Origin: Myxococcales bacterium
Lineage (GTDB): Bacteria; Myxococcota; Polyangia; HGW-17; SLPX01
Assembly: GCA_007131745.1 (NCBI GenBank)
Contig: SLPX01000279.1
Location: 1 to 24,625, forward strand
Length of the DNA stretch: 24,625 nucleotides
Reading direction: 5' to 3'
Below the pieces are notes generated by a model. The model worked only from the letters and a program-made list of their open reading frames with translations, ran no database searches and was not told where the DNA came from. Positions 17,037 through 24,482 of this stretch are shown one piece after another. The position numbers and the translations under genes are program-made. The stretch's first letter is position 1, and every line of letters begins with the position of its first letter.

Positions 17037-18329
17037 TTAAAAAGTCACAGCCCCTCCGATGTGAGCTGTAATGCTGCCGCCGGCGTAATGTTTGCCTGGG
17101 GCCCGGTAGTCATCCGGGTAGTCTACTACTTTGAAACCATTAGCCAAATCACCAAATAAAAAATCTATTGCTCCATCCAACCGCCAACGTCCGAAGTGCA
17201 GAGAGGCTCCTATGTCAAACGCCATCTTGTAACCGTCCTGAAATTCACGAACCCGATTTCTCTCCGGAATCGCCGGAGTCTCCATCGCCAAACCTCCACG
17301 CAGCACAAGGGATTTCAAAGCGCGTCCTTCGACCCCCACGTGCACGCTATGCGAGCTTTTCCATTCATACGGGGTATTTAAATAATCTTCAGACAAAGGC
17401 ATCCCTTCTATATCAATCAACAGGTTTTGAACCCTGGAAAAATCCACCCATTTGTACTGCGCCGAAATGAGGAGATCTTTGGTAATCCGGTAGGCGAGAC
17501 CGATTGAAAAACTCTGCGGAAACGGCACCTCAATGGATGCATCAAAGTTCTCACCGCCCGTCTCCACAACATCGTTTCCTTTCATGTTCACTTTAATTCC
17601 GGACTGGTATGACGCTCCCAGAAAAAACCCATCAATTGGTTCCACTCGAATCCCTAGAGAATAACCAAACCCCACTCCTAACATGGGTTCCACCCGGGTG
17701 AACTCCACCGCCTCCCTACGTTGATTGCAGCTCAACAGATCTCCACAACCCTGGAGAGACGTAAAGAACCCCATCCCTATTCTAAAACTTGCACCAATGT
17801 AGATCCTCGGATCCATTTGGTACGCCAAGACCGGAGCGAACTCGTAGAGCCCTAAACGCGACATCACCGTACCTTCACTGATCGGCCTTGTTTTGTAGTT
17901 CACCGCTCTCCCATAGGATGGATATCCTCCAAACCCGAACGCAAAATAATCCTTCCGCCCGGCCTTTATGCGCGCTCCTCCGAACAAGGACGGCAAAACG
18001 AACGGAGCAGCGGATGCACGTTCTTTCGCACCATACACCCCATCAGGATCTCGAGGCTTGTAACTTCTCAACATAAACAAGGATTCAACGCTCAGCATGA
18101 TCTCCGCGTCCCTGAGCGTCATTAGACCCGCCGGATTATGGTATACAGCGGAACTATCGTCGGCCACCGCAACAAAAGCGCCGCCCATGCCTACGGCACG
18201 GACACCGTTTAAAACCGGTCTTCCGAAACCGGCTGCTTGCACGGCGACGGGAAACAACAACAAAGCGCAAAGCGTACAGATACTCCATGCCTTCATGGTT
18301 TCAGCTTGTTTTGATGACAAACTTCTCAT
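17037..18329 (-). CDS. FadL/OMPP1-type outer-membrane barrel protein
   Basis: 430 residues. A signal peptide (hydrophobic ICTLCALLLFPVAVQA, cleavage near AAG) precedes the family signature GVRAVGMGGAFVAVADD and AVYHNPAGL near the mature N-terminus. Alternating beta-strand stretches run to the end (for example YIGASFRIGMGFF, LVLRGGLAMET), and the C-terminus is Phe (GGAVTF), as in outer-membrane barrels. Family members import hydrophobic compounds; the substrate here is unknown. The frame is open further upstream, but ATG 18329 overlaps the stop of the TPR/PEGA gene (ATGA) and is preceded by GGGGAGGTG (18346-18338), which fixes the start. It is the last gene of its operon and converges on the HATPase gene with 59 bases between and no clear terminator hairpin. 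An internal ATG (MKAWS) is an alternative start. Confidence 0.87.
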   Translation of the reverse strand: MRSLSSKQAETMKAWSICTLCALLLFPVAVQAAGFGRPVLNGVRAVGMGGAFVAVADDSSAVYHNPAGLMTLRDAEIMLSVESLFMLRSYKPRDPDGVYGAKERASAAPFVLPSLFGGARIKAGRKDYFAFGFGGYPSYGRAVNYKTRPISEGTVMSRLGLYEFAPVLAYQMDPRIYIGASFRIGMGFFTSLQGCGDLLSCNQRREAVEFTRVEPMLGVGFGYSLGIRVEPIDGFFLGASYQSGIKVNMKGNDVVETGGENFDASIEVPFPQSFSIGLAYRITKDLLISAQYKWVDFSRVQNLLIDIEGMPLSEDYLNTPYEWKSSHSVHVGVEGRALKSLVLRGGLAMETPAIPERNRVREFQDGYKMAFDIGASLHFGRWRLDGAIDFLFGDLANGFKVVDYPDDYRAPGKHYAGGSITAHIGGAVTF

Positions 18330-19666
18330 GGAAAATTCACCTCCCCTGAATAAGACACTCCCACACCGCCCCCCATGGGACTCACGCCTACGGAACCGGT
18401 TCGAAGAGGAAGTGATTCCACTCTGCGTTTCATTATAAACAACACGGCAGAAGATATGAGCGCAGCTGCTCCCATACCGTATGCCGTCCATGAAAGCGCT
18501 CCGTACGTCTTCCTTTTGTCTTCCAAGTCAAGCAGCGCGGAATCCGAAAGCGCGCCGCCATCTCTGATTTGCCTATGTGCCCTGTTTTGCAATAACCCGA
18601 ACATCATTCCCGCGCCTCCGAGCACCGTAGCAGTTCCAAACCAAATCCACGCCCGTCTGTTATAGCGTCTAGCTTCTACTTCGGCCTTCAAATCGAGATG
18701 AGGAACTTCCAAAATTCGCTGCCGGCCCTTTTGAATTTCCACAACTTTTCGCCAAGAAACTCTTCCCGGAGCGATCACGTCTACAACCCAACGCCCCGGC
18801 TTCAACACATAGACTCCTTTTTCGTTCTTTTGCAATTCAGCCCCATTTAATAAAACCCGGTGCTGGTCCAGGGCAACATTCACTTTCAATCCACCCTTCG
18901 TCATTTCAAGTCTGGGATCACGCTTCACATCTTTAACTTTAGGTTCCGGCACATAGTTCGGGTCTTTGACTAGATCGGTCTCCACCACGACTCGTTCCCC
19001 AGGATAAACCATGAGCGTAGTGCTCCAAGGAAGGTAACCCCGCTTCGTCAATGTGAGAGTGTGCGAACCCGGCCTCAAGCGAAGCGGCTTGACGGGAGTC
19101 CGTCCCCTCCTGACATTGTTTATCCTCACCATCGCGCGTTTAGTGGAAGTTTTTATCTCGACTTCTCCCGGCGGCCCTTGCAAAAGCCCCTCGAATTGTC
19201 TGGGCGGCAATCCCAGGGCTTCACGACACACGTTTATTCGCTTCATCACTTGAACAGAAAACTTGCCTGTGCCGCCCGCAATCGACAAGTATCGATCATA
19301 AGCCTTGATCGCTTCCTCATAATCTCTATGACCCTCATAAGCCAGGCCGAGCTGACGCCAGGCACCCGGCAAATCAGGAGCGATCTTAATGGCCGAAAGA
19401 AAATGCGCTATGGCAGGAACATATTCGGCCCTGTACAAAAACGCGTTGCCCTGCGTAAACAATTTCATATAACGCTTCTGTTCGGCGGGAGTCGGCTTCC
19501 TTGTCGGAACGACACCGTCGGTCTCTGTTTCACCTGAATCGGCTCTGGCCTCGAAACCACCACCCCCGACGACAATACACCCGAAAACCAAAACCGATAT
19601 CTTCAGCAACAATCGCGCACCAAACGGTGCCGATCCCTTAAAACGGGAGCTTTTATGCATCATCAT
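18326..19666 (-). CDS. TPR and PEGA domain membrane protein
   Basis: 446 residues. An N-terminal hydrophobic segment (~20-36) acts as signal peptide or anchor. TPR-like repeats are at ~62-150 (FTQGNAFLYRAEYVPAIAHF). A PEGA domain is at ~168-230 (RINNVRRGRTPVKPLRLRPG, then SHTLTLTKRGYLPW). A second PEGA-like unit is at ~256-320 (VLLNGAEL, LKPGRWVVDVIAPGRVSW). Two membrane segments follow at ~338-358 and ~390-412 around a short charged loop. PEGA domains are envelope/S-layer-associated beta units, usually extracytoplasmic. Its ATG overlaps the stop of the 739-residue STAS protein (19663-19666) and its stop overlaps the barrel gene's start, so all three are translationally coupled. The layout suggests a link between the STAS protein and the outer-membrane barrel; that is inference. 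Confidence 0.82.
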   Translation of the reverse strand: MMMHKSSRFKGSAPFGARLLLKISVLVFGCIVVGGGGFEARADSGETETDGVVPTRKPTPAEQKRYMKLFTQGNAFLYRAEYVPAIAHFLSAIKIAPDLPGAWRQLGLAYEGHRDYEEAIKAYDRYLSIAGGTGKFSVQVMKRINVCREALGLPPRQFEGLLQGPPGEVEIKTSTKRAMVRINNVRRGRTPVKPLRLRPGSHTLTLTKRGYLPWSTTLMVYPGERVVVETDLVKDPNYVPEPKVKDVKRDPRLEMTKGGLKVNVALDQHRVLLNGAELQKNEKGVYVLKPGRWVVDVIAPGRVSWRKVVEIQKGRQRILEVPHLDLKAEVEARRYNRRAWIWFGTATVLGGAGMMFGLLQNRAHRQIRDGGALSDSALLDLEDKRKTYGALSWTAYGMGAAALISSAVLFIMKRRVESLPLRTGSVGVSPMGGGVGVSYSGEVNFP

Positions 19667-21882
19667 TGTGTCGGATCATCCCAAATGTTTACAGGAGGCG
19701 GACGGTAACCCGGAGCTGTCGGTTTGCCGCGGCGATGTCCGGTACCCACCGGAGCCCTGGGTTTTTCGATTTCATATCCCACCGGCCGGTCCACGCTTCC
19801 GGCCAAAGTTCTGCATTCCAATCTGCCTCCGGTTTTTCCCAGCAACGCGTGCAATTCTTCAATTGTTTCCACAAAATCTTTGCCGCCGCTGACTTGCCTT
19901 CGCCTGCACTCCACGATCATGTTGCCACCGTCCAGGCCGGCCATCCTCCAAGGACTCTCCGCTCCCACATCCAAAACCACCGCTCCGGAAGTCACCCTCG
20001 GGTAAACCCATGCCAGCCCCGGAAAAAAATTCGCAACGGTCACATCCTGGACTTTGTATGTCCTGGTGTAATGTTCCCTGTACTCCTCTAACTTTTTCTC
20101 ATCAAAAGTGTAGAGAACCCAAAAATTCCAACGTGTTCCATCTCTTGTTTCCAACTTCCGCCAAAAATCATCCCCCACTCTAGGAGTATCGTACGCGGTC
20201 TCCAGAAATGCCTTGGCCACCCGTTCACGAGCATCCCATATCCGACTTCTCTCTCTTCTTACGGCGTCCCCGTCCCTGGCCGCCATGGCCCTTTCAAGGG
20301 CTTCCATGGCTTCATCCCTGCGCGCTCCGTACTGACCCAAGATTGAACGTTTCCAGACCTCTTCTTCGACACCGGCTGCTATTTCCGTGGCTAAAATATC
20401 CAAAGCTGCATGAACGGCTTTTTCACGAGCCTCTTCGTTTTCCCTGGCGGAATGTGAATATCCCACGATGAAAACCCGGCCGTTTTCCCTCCATACGTAG
20501 GCGGTTTCAGCCTTCTCCATCCACTCGGGAACCTTTTCGCTTTTCTGCCCGACAACCCTTCCTCCCTCATCGAATTCAGCTTCCTTGTCAACCATGACAT
20601 ATTTCCATACAATCAGGCCTGCAATTCCCACGATCAAAAGAGTAACGGTAACCCCGATAATCGTAGCCAAACCGAGCAGTCCGGCAGACGCGGTCGCTGT
20701 GCCGACTGTTTCCACCGAAGGAAGCTCGGCTTGTTTCGCAGCCGCTTCCTTGGCAACGGGACGATTTACAACCTCTTCGGCTTCCTCGATGAAAGACGCC
20801 AAATCATCCTCTAATTGAGGAAGCGGCAATTCCGCGACATGTGCCAGATAGCCGTCCGAAGCAACGCTCCCGGCCTTTTCACCGCAATCCGAACAATTCA
20901 CCTCCGGAGGAGTTGCAAATTTCAAAACATCGTGATGCTTAACCACATCCACCAGTTGAGCAGCCGTTGTACCGCAGTTTTTGCATTCGAAAGGCATGTA
21001 AATATCGAGCAACTGCACCTTGCCGGCGAGAGCCTCTCTGTTTGTCAGCTTTTCGACAAAACCAGGTGTCGCCCTCTTCACAAATACTCTGTCTGCTGCA
21101 GCGGCAACCTCCTCCATTGTCTGAGTCCACAATGCCGCTCCGCCGTCGTCAATCCGCCCGAGAGCGCCCACATCAAAGACAACGTCGCCCTCCAACCCTT
21201 CGGTTATTTTTGCCGAGGGAAAGTTGCCATCCATGTCGCCGGACAATTTAATATAGGTTGCTCTCCCGATATGCTTGTCGATGCGAAGCCGGCGAGCAGC
21301 ATCGGACATCCTGTAATTCAGCTTCACGGCCAAAAAGCTGGCCACCATGGGATCCGGCTCAATCTCAGGCTGAGCGTGTAGATGGTTCAAATACGACTGG
21401 GGATCCTCGTCGAAATATTCCGGATTCCCGCATGAATCACACGGATAGTCAGGAAGCTGCATGTTCTTGATATTTTCCCAACCCTCTTCTACCTGGATGA
21501 GTCGAGTACGGTCGTCGTCACAATAATCGCAGCGGTACGGAGCATAAAAAGACAAAATCTTTCCCATACCCCCGAAATTGGCAACCATGTTAAACTGATC
21601 CACCACTTTCGGCGCCACCTCGATGAAATATATGGCTTTGCATTTTTCCGACGAATGATTTATAAAATCCACCCACTCGCGGATTCCAAACGAACTGATC
21701 CGTTTTACTCCTCCCAGATCAAGAATCAACACTCCCTTGACGGTCTCGGAAAGAGTTTTTCCGTGAAAATCCTCATCAATTGTGCCTGCAAAGCGGAGGC
21801 ACATGATGTCACCTTCGACGATCTTGGATATCTTGAGCTTCCCTGTTCCGCCGCTTTCCAAATTCTGTGCTGCAACCGTCAT
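19663..21882 (-). CDS. Transmembrane protein with two STAS/zinc-ribbon units and PDZ-like region
   Basis: 739 residues. Unit 1: STAS ~15-112 with RISSFGIREWV (61-71; S64 at the phosphosite) and zinc ribbon C118, C121, C148, C151. Unit 2: STAS ~205-295 in which the motif is RIDDGGAALW (243-252), with D246 at the phosphosite, and zinc ribbon C300, C303, C330, C333. A linker leads to a membrane segment (~403-427). Beyond it, ~455-510 resembles LPP20-type domains (GRVFIVGYSHSARENEEA), a helical stretch follows, and ~625-695 resembles a PDZ domain (VLDVGAESPWRMAGLDGG). The tail is Pro-rich. If the STAS side is cytoplasmic, the PDZ side is periplasmic, making a transmembrane signalling subunit. It follows the second HATPase gene by 119 bases. 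AGGAG lies 12-13 bases before the ATG, rather far. Confidence 0.85.
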   Translation of the reverse strand: MTVAAQNLESGGTGKLKISKIVEGDIMCLRFAGTIDEDFHGKTLSETVKGVLILDLGGVKRISSFGIREWVDFINHSSEKCKAIYFIEVAPKVVDQFNMVANFGGMGKILSFYAPYRCDYCDDDRTRLIQVEEGWENIKNMQLPDYPCDSCGNPEYFDEDPQSYLNHLHAQPEIEPDPMVASFLAVKLNYRMSDAARRLRIDKHIGRATYIKLSGDMDGNFPSAKITEGLEGDVVFDVGALGRIDDGGAALWTQTMEEVAAAADRVFVKRATPGFVEKLTNREALAGKVQLLDIYMPFECKNCGTTAAQLVDVVKHHDVLKFATPPEVNCSDCGEKAGSVASDGYLAHVAELPLPQLEDDLASFIEEAEEVVNRPVAKEAAAKQAELPSVETVGTATASAGLLGLATIIGVTVTLLIVGIAGLIVWKYVMVDKEAEFDEGGRVVGQKSEKVPEWMEKAETAYVWRENGRVFIVGYSHSARENEEAREKAVHAALDILATEIAAGVEEEVWKRSILGQYGARRDEAMEALERAMAARDGDAVRRERSRIWDARERVAKAFLETAYDTPRVGDDFWRKLETRDGTRWNFWVLYTFDEKKLEEYREHYTRTYKVQDVTVANFFPGLAWVYPRVTSGAVVLDVGAESPWRMAGLDGGNMIVECRRRQVSGGKDFVETIEELHALLGKTGGRLECRTLAGSVDRPVGYEIEKPRAPVGTGHRRGKPTAPGYRPPPVNIWDDPTQ

Positions 21883-22001
21883 AATGGATTTTTTCTCCTG
21901 CTTTCGTTTCGCTTCTCCACCGCCGCGAAAATTTCCAACCTATTCACTCTACTTCCGTCGGCGAATTCAATACCATCCTTAGTGAACCAACACGGACTCG
22001 A

Positions 22002-22961
22002 TCAGGCGCCGTTCCCTTCAAAAACATGCACTGAACGCGGCAAGTTCCTGAAATCCCGCCGGTTCAGATCCAGTTCATACAGACCTACAACTTCCGTCCT
22101 CTTTCCAGGTACAATAGTGAAGGAAGAAAGAGACGTGGACTTATATATATATAACATCCCAAGACCGGCTCCGCCACCACTGGTGTCCATCTTCCCCCCT
22201 GACAACCCCCGGTGCATTCCTTCAAAAACCTGGCCCCTGCCAAGACGACCGAAAGTATCGGTAACCGACACAGCGATTCTTTCGCCGTCGGATCCGCACT
22301 TGATGACCGCTGCTTCATTTTCTTCCAGTGTTATCTCGGCCCTTCGATCGCCTGCGTATTTGGCTTTTCCGTCTTCACCAACCGGGGCATCATACATTGC
22401 GTTCATCAACAACTCGTGAGTCAATTCCCCCAACATCTCCCTAATGTGTCCAGGCGTATTCAAACGGTCACAAAAACGCGACACTCCCTCTACACAAGCG
22501 TCTCTCTCTTTCGAAGTCCTTACAATCTCCTTGAATCCGATATAACCCCAGGAAAGAAGGCTGGAAAAACCAGGGTCCTTGCCGGTGAGCAAACGTCTCA
22601 ACGCCCAGAGAAGTTCCCATGACCTCGGGGGATCATCGGGCGCCGGGCGACCTACCAAGTTGCAAAACCTCGGATTTTCGGCCGCTTTCCGCAACAGGTT
22701 GTAGTTCGGCTTTGAACTCCACAAAAGCGCCCTTACTTTCGGATATTTATCCAACGCCCTCAGTACCGCTGACAGATCCACAGCATCCGCGCACAATACG
22801 CAGCCTTGTTGGGCCAACTCTTCGTCAGGATAAGCATTCAATTCTGAAGCACTATCCATGGAAACCACTTTCGCTCCCGTACAAGCGAGCACCCGGGTGA
22901 CCTTTCGCTGACTCAGCTTATTTCTCTCCAGTACCAGGATTCGTTCTTGCTTCATGGGCAT
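22002..22961 (-). CDS. Second pseudo-receiver/HATPase protein, candidate Ser kinase
   Basis: 319 residues, a paralogue of 16000-16977. The N-terminal ~125 residues are receiver-like, but the acidic pocket is gone (LVLERNK in place of the usual Asp pair). The HATPase part (~150-300) has N box THELLMNAMYDAP (E183, N187), G1 box TDTFGRLGRG (D235) and G2 box GGGAGLGML (262-270). There is no DHp domain. By family it should bind STAS partners and phosphorylate their Ser. It is first in the operon with the double-STAS, TPR/PEGA and barrel genes, so its likely client is the double-STAS protein. A promoter lies very close upstream and there is no Shine-Dalgarno, so the transcript is nearly leaderless. 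ATG 22955 is an alternative start that matches the paralogue better. A (TA)6 run at 22142-22153 lies just after the G2 box codons. Confidence 0.82.
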   Translation of the reverse strand: MPMKQERILVLERNKLSQRKVTRVLACTGAKVVSMDSASELNAYPDEELAQQGCVLCADAVDLSAVLRALDKYPKVRALLWSSKPNYNLLRKAAENPRFCNLVGRPAPDDPPRSWELLWALRRLLTGKDPGFSSLLSWGYIGFKEIVRTSKERDACVEGVSRFCDRLNTPGHIREMLGELTHELLMNAMYDAPVGEDGKAKYAGDRRAEITLEENEAAVIKCGSDGERIAVSVTDTFGRLGRGQVFEGMHRGLSGGKMDTSGGGAGLGMLYIYKSTSLSSFTIVPGKRTEVVGLYELDLNRRDFRNLPRSVHVFEGNGA

Positions 22962-22981
22962 TTCGTTTTTTAACTTACAAG

Positions 22982-23010
22982 ACTATATCAAAAATAGACT
23001 CATTAATCAA
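22982..23010 (-). promoter_or_regulatory. Candidate promoter of the STAS/PEGA/barrel operon
   Basis: On the minus strand TTGATT (23010-23005), 17-base spacer, TATAGT (22987-22982, 5/6 match). Transcription would start near 22975, leaving only about 14 bases before the ATG at 22961. Confidence 0.5.
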
Positions 23011-23136
23011 AACCACCGGGTTAGTATTTATGCGGAATTATGGGAAAAAACACAACAAAGAATTTGCTTTTCAGGAACCGGCAAACTGACTAAAATAAAA
23101 CTTCATTGCCGGAAACGGACTATCGGCATATCTCTC

Positions 23137-23166
23137 TTGACACAAAGCTCGTAGAAACAATAGACT
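23137..23166 (+). promoter_or_regulatory. Candidate promoter of the PEGA gene
   Basis: TTGACA (23137-23142, perfect -35), 18-base spacer, TAGACT (23161-23166, 4/6). The start point would be near 23173, with a leader of about 43 bases ending in GGAGG (23207-23211), 4 bases before the ATG. Confidence 0.5.
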
Positions 23167-23215
23167 TTTTGAAAACGGCAAATGTTAATAATGTGATCAT
23201 CAAAACGGAGGTTTC

Positions 23216-24427
23216 ATGCACAATAAGCAATTAGATTTCTGCAAGGCGCATGCAAAAATATCCTCAGCGGCAAATTCAAGACCTTTTTGTTTGCATTTTT
23301 GCTCACTTTCAACATTTTTGCTCCTGTTTTTTGTCTTTGTTGGGTACTCGCACGGCAAAAAGCCCTCCGATACAGAAGAGGGCAAGGCACAGAGAGCCTC
23401 GGACCGGAAAAACTCCGGGAAGGATCAAAAACAATCAAAAAAACCGGAACTTCCGAGTGCAGACTGGCTGATAAAAGACGCGGAGACCGCCATAAATCTG
23501 GGTCAAACCGGAAAGGCGATCGCTATATACAGGGGAGCCGTCGTATTGAGAGACGAAGATCCTGAACTCGTTTTTCGCCTGGCGGACGCGTACCGTATGG
23601 CTGGAGAGTTGGCTGAAGCATCCCAGGAATTCAGACGTTTCCTGGAGATTTCTAAAGATCCGAAAAGACGAAAGGAAGCAAGGGAAGCCATCGCAGTCAT
23701 GGCGAAGATGCCGGCGCTGTTCGTGGACAGAGATCTGAAAAGAGAAGTTTACTCGCGGGAACACGGTGTCGAAGCCTTCAAACGTGGAAGAGCCATGTCA
23801 CGAAAGAAAAGAAACGACATGGCCGTGAGATACTTCGAAGCAGCCTTGATGCTCGACCCAACACTTGTCGGTGTACTGCGCTGGCTCGGCCAGATATACG
23901 CCGCAACCGACGACAAGACAAAGGCAGCGGAATACTATGCGCGGTATCTCCGCACAATGCCAGCCGGCAAAAACGCTGACATTGTGCGTAAACGCTTAAT
24001 GGAAGTGGATGAAAAATTCATGGGGTCTCTGTCCCTTACAAGCTCTTATCCATGCGAAGTATGGATCAACGGGGTTCCCGTCACGGGCAGATCAACGCCG
24101 ATTAAGAACTTCCGGCTTCCCGATGGCGAATATTCAATAGTTTTCTATAATCGCGAATATCATATCGGTCACAAGCAGCGGGTTTTCGTAAAAAGAACCG
24201 AGCAAGAAACGATTCATTTCCCATTCGGGATCCTTGAAACAAAACTTGAACCCTGGGCAAGAGTCAGAGTAGACGGCCTTGACGTCGGACTCTGGAACAC
24301 GGTGGGCATTCCGGCCAGAGACAAGCCTTACACAGTGAGGTTCGTTAGTCACGACGGTAAAAAGAGGATGGAAAAGCAGATCACCATAGAGGCTGAAAAG
24401 ACCGTAACTGTCGATAAATGGAAATGA
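23216..24427 (+). CDS. TPR and tandem PEGA domain envelope protein
   Basis: 403 residues. The N-terminus has a long charged start and a hydrophobic run (~31-43, LSTFLLLFFVFVG), a signal peptide or anchor. A Lys/Ser-rich linker (~47-80) follows. TPR-like repeats lie at ~85-145 (TAINLGQTGKAIAIYRGAV) and ~185-250 (AVRYFEAALMLDPTLVGVL). Two PEGA-like units close the protein: ~269-336 (VWINGVPVTGRSTPIKNFRL, PDGEYSIVFYN) and ~337-402 (VRVDGLDVGLWNTVGIPARD, KPYTVRFVSHDGKKR). The order TPR then PEGA resembles the protein at 18326-19666, but this one has no C-terminal membrane segments. It is transcribed alone, divergent from the STAS/HATPase operon. PEGA units suggest surface or periplasmic attachment; a precise role is not visible. 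Confidence 0.83.
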   Translation: MHNKQLDFCKAHAKISSAANSRPFCLHFCSLSTFLLLFFVFVGYSHGKKPSDTEEGKAQRASDRKNSGKDQKQSKKPELPSADWLIKDAETAINLGQTGKAIAIYRGAVVLRDEDPELVFRLADAYRMAGELAEASQEFRRFLEISKDPKRRKEAREAIAVMAKMPALFVDRDLKREVYSREHGVEAFKRGRAMSRKKRNDMAVRYFEAALMLDPTLVGVLRWLGQIYAATDDKTKAAEYYARYLRTMPAGKNADIVRKRLMEVDEKFMGSLSLTSSYPCEVWINGVPVTGRSTPIKNFRLPDGEYSIVFYNREYHIGHKQRVFVKRTEQETIHFPFGILETKLEPWARVRVDGLDVGLWNTVGIPARDKPYTVRFVSHDGKKRMEKQITIEAEKTVTVDKWK

Positions 24428-24482
24428 TATCCATGCGCCCCATCAAAATCCGCCCTTTGTGAGTCAAACCCGGTTTCAAAAT

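Noticed and set aside
18330..18491. 54-residue N-terminal extension of the barrel protein
   Set aside because: It overlaps the PEGA gene in another frame, and the signal peptide and GGGGAGGTG site place the start at 18329.
22142..22153. (TA)6 run within the second HATPase gene as a phase-variation site
   Set aside because: Six units is short and it encodes ordinary residues next to the ATP lid; there is no other sign of slippage control.
24428..24482. Possible terminator between the convergent PEGA gene and partial gene
   Set aside because: Only AAACCCGGTTT is symmetrical; it leaves no room for a loop and has no T run.
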